Source: Clostridia bacterium
GTDB taxonomy: Bacteria; Bacillota_A; Clostridia; Oscillospirales; CAG-272
Direction of reading: 5' to 3'
DNA length: 32,598 nucleotides
NCBI GenBank assembly: GCA_017462125.1
Contig: JAFTRQ010000014.1
Coordinates: forward strand, 1 to 32,598
Shown here: in pieces, positions 7,346 through 15,837 of the stretch
Layout of the letters: every line of letters starts with the position of its first letter
Numbering within the stretch: the first letter of the stretch is position 1
Made by a program: the position numbers and the translations under genes
The notes under the pieces: model-generated
The model's database searches: none
What the model was told of the DNA's origin: nothing
Seen by the model: only the letters and a program-made list of their open reading frames with translations

Positions 7346-7359
7346 TAAACGGAGGACAG

Positions 7360-8364
7360 TTATGCCATCGTTTCCAGCATTTTTTCGGTTACCTCGTATT
7401 TACAAGGCTGTCCCGATATATAGCTATTGTATTCCTCTAACATAAATTCCGCCATACGCACCTGCTCTCCCGAAAGAATGCTTCCCGCGATGTGAGGGGT
7501 CATAAAGCAATTGGGCAGGGTGTAAAACGGGTGAGAAAGCGGCGCGGGCTCGGGGTGCGTGACGTCCAACAGCGCAACCATGTCGGGACGCTCCGTAAGC
7601 ACTCTGACAAGGTCTTCCTCGATCAGCTGAGCGCCTCTGCCCGTGTTGATAAAGGTTGAATAGGGGCGCATCGAGGCAAAATGCTCATAACGAAGCATTT
7701 TCTCGGTCGCCTTTTTGTTTGCGAGGTGGTTGGAGATGACGCTACAGGACGAAAACAGCTCTTCCAGCGAGCATTTTCTCACGTTTAACCGCGCGGCTTT
7801 TTCGTCGCTCATGTAAGGGTCGAACGCAAGGACCTCAAGATCATATTGCTTAAGCAGCTCCGCTACCAGCGAGCCGATCATACCGCAACCGATCAAACCA
7901 ATCTTTTCCTTGAAGTTTCCCGGATAGGAGAGCTTGATCTTGTTTGCTTCGTCAAGTCTCTTTTGGCTCATAAGGCTTGTAAGCGTGAAAAATCCCTTGT
8001 TTGCAAGAATGATCTGCGCAACGGTATATTCCGCCACGGAAACTCCGTTTGCCGCCCACGCGCTGAACACCTTAACGCCGCAATTCAAAAACGGGCGCGC
8101 AAAAGCCTACACCGAGCCTGCCGCATAGAACAGGCACTTCAGCCTTGGAAAGTATTGTCTGATCTCCTCTTCCGAAAGAGCAGGCATTCCCCACGTGGAA
8201 AAGATGAACTCCACGTCTGCGAACCTTGCAGGGTTGGCAGCGATATCCTCTATGGAATATCGGGCATAATCCATATCCGGAACGGTCTTCATTTCTTCGA
8301 GGACGGTTTTACTGTAGACACTGCGGTAGTGCATAGCACTGTTACATAAAATAATTACCTTCAT
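7360..8364 (-). pseudogene. D-isomer-specific 2-hydroxyacid dehydrogenase interrupted by one amber codon
   Basis: The full frame would give 334 aa. Codon 86 is TAG (8107-8109), between FYAAGSV and AFARPFLNCGVKVFSAWAAN, and the frame is otherwise continuous. The NAD motif IGLIGCGMIG, the NTGRGAQLIEEDLV segment and the catalytic-His segment TPHIAGS are all present in the part after the stop. The catalytic domain is split across the stop. A single C-to-T change from CAG would explain it. It may be a recent pseudogene, a strain-level polymorphism or a sequencing error; the second part alone (starting MNCGV) lacks the N-terminal substrate domain. Intact relatives reduce 2-keto acids or oxidise 2-hydroxy acids with NAD(P). 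Confidence 0.85.
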
Positions 8365-8419
8365 TTTTCTGAGCTCCCTTTTGCTGAAAATGAGATGGAT
8401 TCGGATCGTTGACGGCGAT

Positions 8420-9175
8420 TCAGTGCTCCGCGATGATCCTCAGTGCCGCCGCCTCGGTTGACAAGGAGGACAGCATGTCGTCGGGCATAAACTCGAGCAA
8501 CAGGGTACGCGGTGCGGAAAACGGCTTGAGATATGCACGCCATTCATCAATGCCGTCATTCAGCGAAAAACGCTGTGTTCCCTTCCAATGGAATACGTGG
8601 ATATGCTCGCAATAAGGCGCGATTGCCCTTGCGATCACTTCATTCTCCTTAGCCTCCTGCCATTGAAAGGGCTGCCAATACATACGAAAACAGGGAGAGT
8701 TGACGGTCTCCATCAGAGTGAGCGTATCCTCAAGTCGCTCTGTAAAGGTCATCTTGTGACACTCCATACACAAAATCACGTCATTTTCCTCGGCGATAGC
8801 CGCGGCGCTTTTACACTGTGTCAATAAAGCCGCCCGTTCCTCTGCCGTCATATCCGCACCGCTTTTATTTCCGCACCAAAGGCGAAGAATACGGGTGCCC
8901 AATATTTTAGCGGCATCAATATACTGTGTCAGCTTTTCAATCGGAGTTTCGCCCAATCTGAAGTAGGTTCCGTAGGAGGAGCAGCAGACACCGTATTCCT
9001 TTTGCAACGCGGCGATCTGTGTCAGCTTTTCCTGATCGTCGCAGGGGGCGTGCACGTCGCTTCCCCACTCGATCTGAGAAAGTCCCGCGGACGTCATCGC
9101 CTCTAAAATCTCTGTCGGCGTATGCTTTCGGAAGGAAACCGAAACCAAGCCGAGGTTGTATTTATTCTCATTCAT
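8420..9175 (-). CDS. Sugar phosphate isomerase/epimerase-like TIM-barrel protein
   Basis: A 251-aa protein of the xylose isomerase-like TIM-barrel (AP endonuclease 2) fold. Typical strand ends are NLGLVSVSFR, GLSQIEWGSD, GTRILRLWCG, DVILCMECH and HIHVFHWKG. The acidic and His residues in these (E in EWGSD, E in CMECH, H in HIHVFHW) would bind a divalent metal. ATG at 9175 is preferred over an upstream TTG at 9199 because the latter has no ribosome binding site, though the site for the ATG is also weak (AGGA about 12 nt away). It lies 32 bp after the FucI-like gene in the same direction, so it is part of the operon. Family members isomerise or epimerise sugars, inositols or ketoses. Confidence 0.8.
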   Translation of the reverse strand: MNENKYNLGLVSVSFRKHTPTEILEAMTSAGLSQIEWGSDVHAPCDDQEKLTQIAALQKEYGVCCSSYGTYFRLGETPIEKLTQYIDAAKILGTRILRLWCGNKSGADMTAEERAALLTQCKSAAAIAEENDVILCMECHKMTFTERLEDTLTLMETVNSPCFRMYWQPFQWQEAKENEVIARAIAPYCEHIHVFHWKGTQRFSLNDGIDEWRAYLKPFSAPRTLLLEFMPDDMLSSLSTEAAALRIIAEH

Positions 9176-9207
9176 AGTCTTGATCGATCCTTTCGCCAAT
9201 AGCTTTG

Positions 9208-10470
9208 TTACAGTATCTCAAGCCCGAGCGCGTTGGCAACGTACGCAAGCTCCTGTGTCACGTCGCTGAAGACAAATATCTGATGGCAGCCCAACGCGGT
9301 TTTGATATATCTGTCGAAATCGTCGAATCTGACCTTCAGCTGTGTCCTGCAGCTGGGCTCGTAATCTCCGCAGATGCCAACGCATTTGCGGATCGTGATC
9401 TGGGACAGGTCATTTGAGATCCTGCAGGCGGTCATCTCCAAATTTTTGGGCAACTCGACCTGCGTGCTGACACCGATCCCGCTTTCGTGGTGGTTTCGAA
9501 GTATATATTCGCATTTTTCACCGTTGATAACGGTGGGAGCCGTACAATGCACGAAGTTGACCGTGCCGTCGGATTGAATATTGGGGTTTGCCATCCACAC
9601 GTTATCCTGCGCCAGCTGCTTCATAATCAGCATGGTGATCGCGCTGTCCATATCTCCCTCGCAGGAAACCACGTAGTCGGTATACGTGTTGATATAGCTG
9701 ACGCCAAGACAGGCGGTGGTGCCTGTCTTCAAAAGCTGAAAGCAAGCGATCGCCGCACCGCGGGCGTTGTATTTTTCTATCAGCTTGATCAGAGCGGCTT
9801 GCATCCTTGACGCGTTGGAAACGTCCGATGGCGTAGGCTCTGCCAAGCCGGCGGCATTCTCTGTCCATTGCTCCGCATAGCATTTGTCGTTCTGTAGGCT
9901 GTTATACAGATCAACAAGCTCGCTTTGCTCCACGTCCACGATTTCGATCCCAAGCTTTTTGCGGACAACGTCCCAATCCTTTACCGCGCTGATGACCCAA
10001 GGCTCGGTTTTCCCTATGGCAAGCAGCCTGCAGCCCCTCAACGATTCTATCGCGCCAAGCGCTCGCGTCCGCTTTTCAAGCTCCTCACGGCTGACGCACA
10101 GGTCTACGCTGTCGTGCTGACGCTTCAGCACAGCATACACGTCCATAACGGCGGGTGCCGCGTTGAGGATCAGCATTCTTTGGCTGACCTCGCCAAAGCT
10201 GTCCTTGATATATCCCGCGAGAAGCAGGATATGCCCAAAGTGACGGGCAGCCTCCAGAATTCTGGGCTGTACCGCACCCGACATCGGGATCGTGATCATC
10301 AGATCCGCCTTGTGACCGTCAAGTGCGTTTAAATCGAACGAGTCGTCAACAAGATATGCTTCCGAGCAAAGCTTGCTCAGCTCTGTCCTGACGTGCTCGA
10401 AGGCACCGTTCAACTCGTCTGTATCCGTCCAATATCTGCGTGCCGCAAAGCAGCATAAAATAACTTTCAC
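9208..10470 (-). CDS. L-fucose/L-arabinose isomerase family protein
   Basis: A 420-aa protein starting with GTG, with AGGAGA 7 nt upstream. The C-terminal half has the FucI/AraA-type core: CLGVSYINTYTDYVVSCEGD followed by an ITMLIMKQLA helix and NFVHCTAP. The CEGD acidic pair and the His in NFVHC fit the metal-binding site of this fold. The N-terminal half is an alpha/beta domain unlike that of the best-studied isomerases, so the substrate is unlikely to be plain fucose or arabinose. The neighbouring TIM-barrel isomerase, SDR and 2-hydroxyacid dehydrogenase support work on a polyhydroxylated compound. Confidence 0.75.
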   Translation of the reverse strand: MKVILCCFAARRYWTDTDELNGAFEHVRTELSKLCSEAYLVDDSFDLNALDGHKADLMITIPMSGAVQPRILEAARHFGHILLLAGYIKDSFGEVSQRMLILNAAPAVMDVYAVLKRQHDSVDLCVSREELEKRTRALGAIESLRGCRLLAIGKTEPWVISAVKDWDVVRKKLGIEIVDVEQSELVDLYNSLQNDKCYAEQWTENAAGLAEPTPSDVSNASRMQAALIKLIEKYNARGAAIACFQLLKTGTTACLGVSYINTYTDYVVSCEGDMDSAITMLIMKQLAQDNVWMANPNIQSDGTVNFVHCTAPTVINGEKCEYILRNHHESGIGVSTQVELPKNLEMTACRISNDLSQITIRKCVGICGDYEPSCRTQLKVRFDDFDRYIKTALGCHQIFVFSDVTQELAYVANALGLEIL

Positions 10471-10516
10471 ATCAGTTCTCCTTCGTATGATTCTCTCTTA
10501 TACAACCGATAAGGAT

Positions 10517-12307
10517 TTATTTTTCGGTTGCCGCGCGCTGTCTCGCCAGCAGGGTTTCAAACCAAAGCTCGGGATCCGGCATAGGAGAGACGGGCTCTAT
10601 ATACGACTTGGCACCCTGCGTCAGCGTGCGCGTTTTGCGTACTTTGCCATTGGTCTGATCGGGCATTCGGTTCACGAATGCTGAGCCGTGGGTGCCGATC
10701 TGCTCGGCTGAACAAAGCATCGCTGACAGCACCGAACGCTGTGTCAGGATCATATCGTACAGCTTGAATACCTCTGCCGTCTGAGATGCATTTTCGATAG
10801 AAATCCTTTCGAAAAAGCTGTCGCACCAAAGCTCTGTTTTGGCAAGCAAGGTTTTCATCGCGTCAATATTTCTGTCAAAATCCGCCGCGCGGCTCATCTC
10901 TGCTTGGAAATCCTCTCTGATCTGCAGCAGATCACAGCAACCGCGCTTGATGACGGGCATTTCGTAACGGGGCTCGGGACGCACAAGCGCCTGCCTTTTC
11001 GCAATATGCTCTGCCGCGCGCAGGCTACCCACCTGCGTGGAATTCAGCGCGCTGCCTCCGGGGCGGTACACGCCAAACGTGCCTGCCGCCTCTCCTGCCA
11101 CGTACAATCCGTTGACGCAGGATTGCCAATTTTCATCTACTGCCACGCCACCGTTGCAATGCTGTGCGCAAACCGCGATCTCAAGCCGCTCGCACCAAAG
11201 ATCGATGCCGTGCGACAGATAAAGCTCGATCGCGCCTGCGTTCATTTTTTTCAACCGTTCGATAGGCGTGCCAAACAGCGCGTCGGAGCGGCGAAGGTAT
11301 TCGTATGCTTCTTCGGGAAGCGTGTCAAATCCCTTTTCAAGCCCCTTGGGGTTTCGTGTAAAGTCAAGGAACACGCGGTTGCCGTTTTTGATCTCCTCGG
11401 CAACCAGAAGATCCACTCTTGACGACCCTGTTATCTTGCGCACGTCAAATGGCCACTGATATCCCTTGAGGAAGATGGCTCCCAAGGAGTCTGCTCCCAA
11501 TTTCTCATATAAAAATTCACGCTCCGTACCGTCCTTGTCCACCGAAATATATCGCGGCAAGACCTGCTGATAGGTTCCCGACAGATTCCATCTGAAGCCT
11601 GTGCTTGCGATGCCGTATTGCCACTCCTCCATATTGGAAAGCAATGCGCCCGCGTCGATGGCAAGACCTGTTGCGCCGTGCTGACTTTCGGGATAGACGG
11701 TATTTTTATATATTCCCGCAGGCCCGCCCGTACAGAGGATCACGTTCTGACAGGCAATTATACTGCATTCACCCGTAACGGTGGACACGCACGCAACTCC
11801 CGCAACGCACCCACCGTCGGTGAGTATTTTTATCACTCGCTGAAGATCAATGATCTCAATTCCCTTTTGCGACACCGATCTCTCAAGCGCCTCGGTCATA
11901 TATTTTGACGTAAGAGGGCCGCAGGATGTGGCGCGTGTTCGGGGATCGTGGTCGGTCTTATATCCCGCATATTCACCGAATTCGTTTGTGGGAAACGGAA
12001 CGCCGAGCTCCACAAGGCGCATAAAGCAACGCGTGGAATATGCCGCCTCGCAAAGCGCGTGCTCGCCCATCACGCCGCCGCCGGCATATAAGGTGTCCGC
12101 CAATTCTCTGACGCTGTCTCCGCCCGAGCCGCAAAGCGACAGCTTATAATAGGTCTGCTTGTCGCTTCCCGTATTGCGGGAGGTTCCCATCGTCCTGCCC
12201 TCTGTAAGAATGGCAATATCTCTGATTCCAAGATCATAGAGCTTGTCTGCCGCGTTAAAGCCTGCACAGCCCGTACCGATGATCAGAGTATGATATCTTT
12301 TTTTCAT
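10517..12307 (-). CDS. FAD-binding fumarate reductase/succinate dehydrogenase-type flavoprotein
   Basis: A 596-aa soluble flavoprotein. The FAD dinucleotide motif LIIGTGCAGFNAA is at residues 8-20, VILCTGGPAGIY is the second FAD-contact segment, and GLYVAGEAAGTFGVYRPGGS is the C-terminal FAD motif of the FrdA/SdhA/AprA group. A C-terminal helical domain (about residues 465-596) is present. No signal peptide, haem or FMN-binding domain is seen, unlike the extracellular flavocytochrome-type reductases. Its ATG overlaps the SDR stop codon by 4 bp (ATGA), so the two are translationally coupled. In context it probably adds or removes a carbon-carbon double bond of the pathway substrate; the electron partner is unknown. 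Confidence 0.85.
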   Translation of the reverse strand: MKKRYHTLIIGTGCAGFNAADKLYDLGIRDIAILTEGRTMGTSRNTGSDKQTYYKLSLCGSGGDSVRELADTLYAGGGVMGEHALCEAAYSTRCFMRLVELGVPFPTNEFGEYAGYKTDHDPRTRATSCGPLTSKYMTEALERSVSQKGIEIIDLQRVIKILTDGGCVAGVACVSTVTGECSIIACQNVILCTGGPAGIYKNTVYPESQHGATGLAIDAGALLSNMEEWQYGIASTGFRWNLSGTYQQVLPRYISVDKDGTEREFLYEKLGADSLGAIFLKGYQWPFDVRKITGSSRVDLLVAEEIKNGNRVFLDFTRNPKGLEKGFDTLPEEAYEYLRRSDALFGTPIERLKKMNAGAIELYLSHGIDLWCERLEIAVCAQHCNGGVAVDENWQSCVNGLYVAGEAAGTFGVYRPGGSALNSTQVGSLRAAEHIAKRQALVRPEPRYEMPVIKRGCCDLLQIREDFQAEMSRAADFDRNIDAMKTLLAKTELWCDSFFERISIENASQTAEVFKLYDMILTQRSVLSAMLCSAEQIGTHGSAFVNRMPDQTNGKVRKTRTLTQGAKSYIEPVSPMPDPELWFETLLARQRAATEK

Positions 12308-13035
12308 AGCTTTCTTATGTGCATGCCTCCGTCAAGAATAAAGGACTGTCCCGTAGCGAACCCAAAGGTTCCGTCGCAAAGCGCAACGACAGCCTTTGCG
12401 ATATCGTCGGGCATTCCCCAGCGTCCGAGAGGGATCAGACCGCCCTCGATCAGCCTGTCATACTTTTCCTTGACCGCCTCCGTCATACCGGTTGCGATGA
12501 TTCCGGGACAGATCTCGTTGACAATGATGCCCTCGCCCGCCAGCCTGTCGGCAAACAGCTTGGTGATCATGGAAACGCCTGCCTTGGAGATGCAATATTC
12601 TCCACGGCTTGTGGAGCTTGTGTATGCCGAGCAGGAGGAAATGTTGACGATCGCGCCGCCCTCCCCGTGCTTCAGCATCTCGTTTGCCACCGCTTGGGTC
12701 AGAAACAGGGTTCCCTTCGTATTGATCCCCATCACGTAATCGTAGCTTTCCTCTGTCATTTCCAGAATATCGCGGCGCACCTTGGGAGCAACGCCTGCTA
12801 CGTTGACAAGCGCGGAAATATTTCCGCGTGAAACCGCAGCCTCTACCAGCCTTGCCCGATCGGCGGCGGAGGAAATATCACCCGCGACGTAGGTAATATC
12901 CAAACCGTCAAAATCCGAAAGATCAACGTTCTCATGCCGTCCCATACCCACGACAGCATAGCCTTTTTGAGCAAGCATCAGCGCACTTGCTTTGCCGATG
13001 CCGCCAAGTATTCCCGTAACGATCGCAATTTTCAC
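12304..13035 (-). CDS. Short-chain dehydrogenase/reductase (FabG-like)
   Basis: A 243-aa classical SDR. The cofactor motif TGILGGIG is at residues 7-14, NVAG at about 78-81, the catalytic residues are Asn105, Ser134, Tyr147 and Lys151 (YCISK), and the C terminus has FATGQSFILDGG. It starts with GTG overlapping the TGA of the old yellow enzyme gene by 4 bp, and its own TGA overlaps the ATG of the FrdA-like gene, a tight three-gene block. It should interconvert an alcohol and a ketone on the pathway substrate with NAD(P). Annotation as a fatty-acid synthesis enzyme would be unsafe here, given the operon. Confidence 0.88.
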   Translation of the reverse strand: MKIAIVTGILGGIGKASALMLAQKGYAVVGMGRHENVDLSDFDGLDITYVAGDISSAADRARLVEAAVSRGNISALVNVAGVAPKVRRDILEMTEESYDYVMGINTKGTLFLTQAVANEMLKHGEGGAIVNISSCSAYTSSTSRGEYCISKAGVSMITKLFADRLAGEGIIVNEICPGIIATGMTEAVKEKYDRLIEGGLIPLGRWGMPDDIAKAVVALCDGTFGFATGQSFILDGGMHIRKL

Positions 13036-14228
13036 TTTTTGATCTCCTTGTAAAGATTTCTGTAGTATTCATGGAAGACCGCGCATCCCGAAACCCTCTT
13101 GTTTCGCATCAGCTCGGTGCATTTGGAGCAAGCAAGACAGCATTTCTTCGGATCGAAGGCTCCGTTTAAATAATCTTTATAAAACGTGGGGTAAGCCAGC
13201 CACATTCTTCCGTATCCCACAAGATCGCACACGCCCTCGCGCAACAGCTTATCAGATTGCTCCATCAGATCCTCTCTGTAGTAGGACATTCCCGAGCCGA
13301 CCACGGTCAGCGAGGGGAATCCTTCTTTAATGTGCTTCTCTACCGTAACGAATCGGGCAAGCCCCGCTTCCGCAGGCTCGGGAGCGACGTATCCGCCCTT
13401 TCTGTAGGGACGGTTGATATGGGGATTGTAATAAGGATTTCCGATGGTGACGTTCAGCATCTGAATCCCCTCCTCCACGAGTCGACCGAGCAGGAGGTCG
13501 GGCTCGGTGAAATCAAGCTCGTTATCCTCGGTGGTGCCGAATCCGTAGGGCTTGGGAACCATATCCGAAACGCTCAGGCGGGTAGTGAGAAGCATACTGT
13601 CGGGAATGACCGCCTTCACCGCCTTTACGCAATCAAGATACAGCCTTGCTCGGTTTTCAAAGCAACCGCCGTATCTTCCCTCGCGGGAGAATGCAGACAG
13701 CAGCTCTTGAAAGAGATAGCCGTGGCAGGATTTTACGTCCACTCCGTCAAAGCCCGCCTCGAGTGCAAGCTTGGCAGATTGGGCGTACTTTTCGGGAAGC
13801 GTGTCTAAATACTCATCGGAGACGATGCAATCGTCTGTAACAGCCCGCCTTTCCTCATAGAGCGGATGACGGTATGCGATCATGGGCTCGATGCTCTGTC
13901 TGCCCGAGTGGGTCAGCTGCAAAATAAAGACAGGCTCTGTTTCGCACTCCTCCTTGGCAAGTCTTCTCATTTTCTCCAAAAGACTTCTGAATTGCGGGAG
14001 ATTGTCTTCGGTAAGCATCATTTGTCTTGTGTTGGTTCGTCCCTCGGGACAAACGGCGGTTGCTTCAAACCAAATCATTCCCGCTCCGCTTTTTGCGGCT
14101 CGGGTATATTTCTCGACCGTCAGCTCACTTGGGGTGCCGTCCTCATAGCAGTCGCATCCCTCCATGGGCTGGAAAACCACGCGATTCGGAATCTCTTTTT
14201 TGCCTACGTGAATAGAAGAATTGATCAT
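13032..14228 (-). CDS. Old yellow enzyme family NADH:flavin oxidoreductase with Fe-S motif
   Basis: A 398-aa TIM-barrel FMN protein of the 2-enoate reductase type. NRVVFQPMEG, the active-site-region segment LQLTHSGRQS, GFDGVDVKSCHGYLFQELLS and GFPSLTVVGSG are recognisable. Near the C terminus Cys364, Cys367, Cys370 and Cys382 (C-x2-C-x2-C-x11-C) match the [4Fe-4S] site of dienoyl-CoA/2-enoate reductases, with one residue less between the second and third Cys than in FadH. The FAD/NAD domains of those larger enzymes are absent, so another protein must supply electrons. It is the first gene of the AraC-linked cluster, with AGAGAGG before the ATG. Likely role: reduction of an activated double bond. 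Confidence 0.87.
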   Translation of the reverse strand: MINSSIHVGKKEIPNRVVFQPMEGCDCYEDGTPSELTVEKYTRAAKSGAGMIWFEATAVCPEGRTNTRQMMLTEDNLPQFRSLLEKMRRLAKEECETEPVFILQLTHSGRQSIEPMIAYRHPLYEERRAVTDDCIVSDEYLDTLPEKYAQSAKLALEAGFDGVDVKSCHGYLFQELLSAFSREGRYGGCFENRARLYLDCVKAVKAVIPDSMLLTTRLSVSDMVPKPYGFGTTEDNELDFTEPDLLLGRLVEEGIQMLNVTIGNPYYNPHINRPYRKGGYVAPEPAEAGLARFVTVEKHIKEGFPSLTVVGSGMSYYREDLMEQSDKLLREGVCDLVGYGRMWLAYPTFYKDYLNGAFDPKKCCLACSKCTELMRNKRVSGCAVFHEYYRNLYKEIKK

Positions 14229-14260
14229 TTCAAAAACCTCTCTTACATAATTACAATTAC

Positions 14261-14339
14261 ATTATAACAGAAGATAAAGACAATTGAAATGTTTTTTCTT
14301 GCAATATATATTGCTTTTCTTGCAAAATTGTGGTAAAAT
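14261..14339. promoter_or_regulatory. Divergent promoters with 21-bp-spaced AraC-type operator repeats
   Basis: Two identical direct repeats, TTTTCTTGCAA at 14294-14304 and 14315-14325, start exactly 21 bp apart, the helical spacing used by AraC-family proteins. On the minus strand the catabolic cluster has a perfect -10 (TATAAT, 14266-14261) but a poor -35 (TTTCAA, 14289-14284), 4 bp from the first repeat, the geometry of an activator-dependent promoter. On the plus strand TTGCTT (14311-14316), 17 bp and TAAAAT (14334-14339) form the araC promoter, overlapped by the second repeat. Activation of the cluster and self-repression are inferred. Confidence 0.75.
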
Positions 14340-14361
14340 AAATTTGAAGGGAGTGATTTTT

Positions 14362-15132
14362 ATGAATGATAGCTTTCACACCGCAAGCTTTGCGTTTGAA
14401 TATCTGGAGAGCGAGATCGAAAACACCGTACTGTGGGAAAGCCATTGTCATTCGCAATACGAGCTGATCGCAGTGGTTGAGGGTCGTATCGGCATTATGA
14501 TCGAGGGGCGTAGCTATTCCCTGTCCGCAAGTCAGGCTGTGATCATTCCGCCACTCTCCTATCACACCGTTACCGCCAGCAAGAAGGGTGTTTATAAACG
14601 GGTGACCGTGCTGTTTGCCAGAGCGGCGATCCCTTCCGTTCTGGCAAGCCGCTTTACAAAGGACGGGTTTGTTACGCCGCTGTTTCGTTCCGCAAGGCTT
14701 GATGAGCTCAGAAAAATCTGTCAATCGGAGGATATCGAGCTGTATGCGCCTTTGGCGGAAAGCCTGATGATACAGACCCTGTATGAATGTATCGAGGCGG
14801 AGAGCGCGGGCATGATGACCGAAGTGGACGAGCTGTTGCATCAGATCATCTCATACGTGGACAGTCATCTTGGCGAAAAGATCAGGCTTGAGGATCTTGC
14901 CGTGCATACGGCTCGCTCGCAGTCGTCGATCTGCCATTTGTTCCGCGAGCAAATGAAAATATCCCCCAAGCAATACATCCTGCAAAAAAAGCTTGCCCTG
15001 GCGGCAACGCTGATCCGCGACGGAACACCGCCAACCGTTGCGGCAATGCGGATCGGGTACGACAATTACAGCGATTTTTATCGCATTTATCTGAAGCACG
15101 TTCAAAAAACGCCTTCCAAGGACAAAATATAG
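14362..15132 (+). CDS. AraC family transcriptional regulator
   Basis: A 256-aa regulator. ATG at 14362 is preferred over an upstream in-frame ATG at 14284 because AAGGGAG (14347-14353) precedes it and because the longer form would run through the promoter repeats. Residues 1 to about 150 form a cupin-like effector domain (SHCHSQYELIAVVEGRIGI). Residues about 160-256 form the double helix-turn-helix: IRLEDLAVHTARSQSSICHL and, second, TVAAMRIGYDNYSDFYRIY. It is divergent from the seven-gene cluster and most likely senses that pathway's substrate. The stop codon is TAG. Confidence 0.9.
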   Translation: MNDSFHTASFAFEYLESEIENTVLWESHCHSQYELIAVVEGRIGIMIEGRSYSLSASQAVIIPPLSYHTVTASKKGVYKRVTVLFARAAIPSVLASRFTKDGFVTPLFRSARLDELRKICQSEDIELYAPLAESLMIQTLYECIEAESAGMMTEVDELLHQIISYVDSHLGEKIRLEDLAVHTARSQSSICHLFREQMKISPKQYILQKKLALAATLIRDGTPPTVAAMRIGYDNYSDFYRIYLKHVQKTPSKDKI

Positions 15133-15199
15133 CAGTATTTTAAAATAAAAAAGAAAGTTAGCAGCTTTTATCAGTAAAGAATATCAGGAGGAACTCTGT

Positions 15200-15757
15200 A
15201 TGAGAAAAAATTTTGGCGCAAAGCCCATCCTTTATCCCCAACCGGTATTTATCATCGGCACTTACGACGAAAACGGTACGCCCGACGCGATGAATGCGGC
15301 TTGGGGCGGTATCAGCGAGGAGAATGAGATCTCGATCTGCATCAGCGCGGGACACAAGACCACGAAAAATATCCTTGCGCGCGGCGCGTTTACCGTCAGT
15401 ATGGCAACCATGGATCAAGTCGTCGCGTGCGATTACGTTGGTATCGTATCGGGAAACAGCGTACCCAATAAGCTTGAAAAGGCAGGCTGGCACACGGTAA
15501 AGAGCGAGTTTGTGGACGCCCCCTTGATCGCCGAGCTTCCGATGGCGGTGGAATGTAAGCTGATCGGCTACGATGAAAATTCCTGCCGTTTGGTTGGTGA
15601 GATCGTAAACGTCTGCGCGGACGAAAGCGTGCTGACCGACGGGAAGATCGACCCTGCAAAGCTTCGCCCGATCGTTTTTGACGGCGCGAATCACACCTAT
15701 CACGTGCTTGGCGAAAGGGTTGGAGACGCATTCCGTGACGGCTTGGCGCTCAAATAA
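15200..15757 (+). CDS. Flavin reductase family (FMN-binding split-barrel) protein
   Basis: A 185-aa protein of the flavin reductase-like fold: PQPVFIIGTYDENGTPDAMN and SICISAGHKTTKNI-type sequence (strand plus phosphate-binding turn), then GAFTVSMATMDQVVACDYVG and NKLEKAGW, a pattern seen in anaerobe members that bind FMN. AGGAGG (15186-15191) lies 8 nt before the ATG. It follows araC by 67 bp in the same direction, so it may be read through from araC and serve the nearby flavin enzymes, but a direct link is not shown. Other members act in general redox homeostasis or oxygen defence. Confidence 0.85.
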   Translation: MRKNFGAKPILYPQPVFIIGTYDENGTPDAMNAAWGGISEENEISICISAGHKTTKNILARGAFTVSMATMDQVVACDYVGIVSGNSVPNKLEKAGWHTVKSEFVDAPLIAELPMAVECKLIGYDENSCRLVGEIVNVCADESVLTDGKIDPAKLRPIVFDGANHTYHVLGERVGDAFRDGLALK

Positions 15758-15769
15758 AACAAACTGCCA

Positions 15770-15828
15770 AAAAGCAAGAAATCACAAGGTGCTTATCAAA
15801 AAGCCTTGTGATTTCTTGCTTTTATTAA
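15770..15828. terminator. Strong bidirectional terminator
   Basis: A perfect 20-bp stem (15770-15789 with 15804-15823), a 14-nt loop, and A/T tracts on both sides, between the convergent flavin reductase and ohrR-like genes. Confidence 0.93.
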
Positions 15829-15837
15829 GGGAGTTTA

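Noticed and set aside
8107..8109. Reassigned TAG codon (alternative genetic code)
   Set aside because: The araC gene ends in TAG and other damaged frames carry TAA and a frameshift, so simple mutation is the better reading.
9175..9199. TTG start giving an eight-residue longer TIM-barrel isomerase
   Set aside because: No ribosome binding site before the TTG, and family similarity begins after the internal ATG.
13032..14228. Bilirubin reductase or steroid/bile-acid enone reductase
   Set aside because: The old yellow enzyme family fits, but the partner genes expected for those pathways are missing and the neighbouring isomerases point elsewhere; sequence alone cannot assign the substrate.
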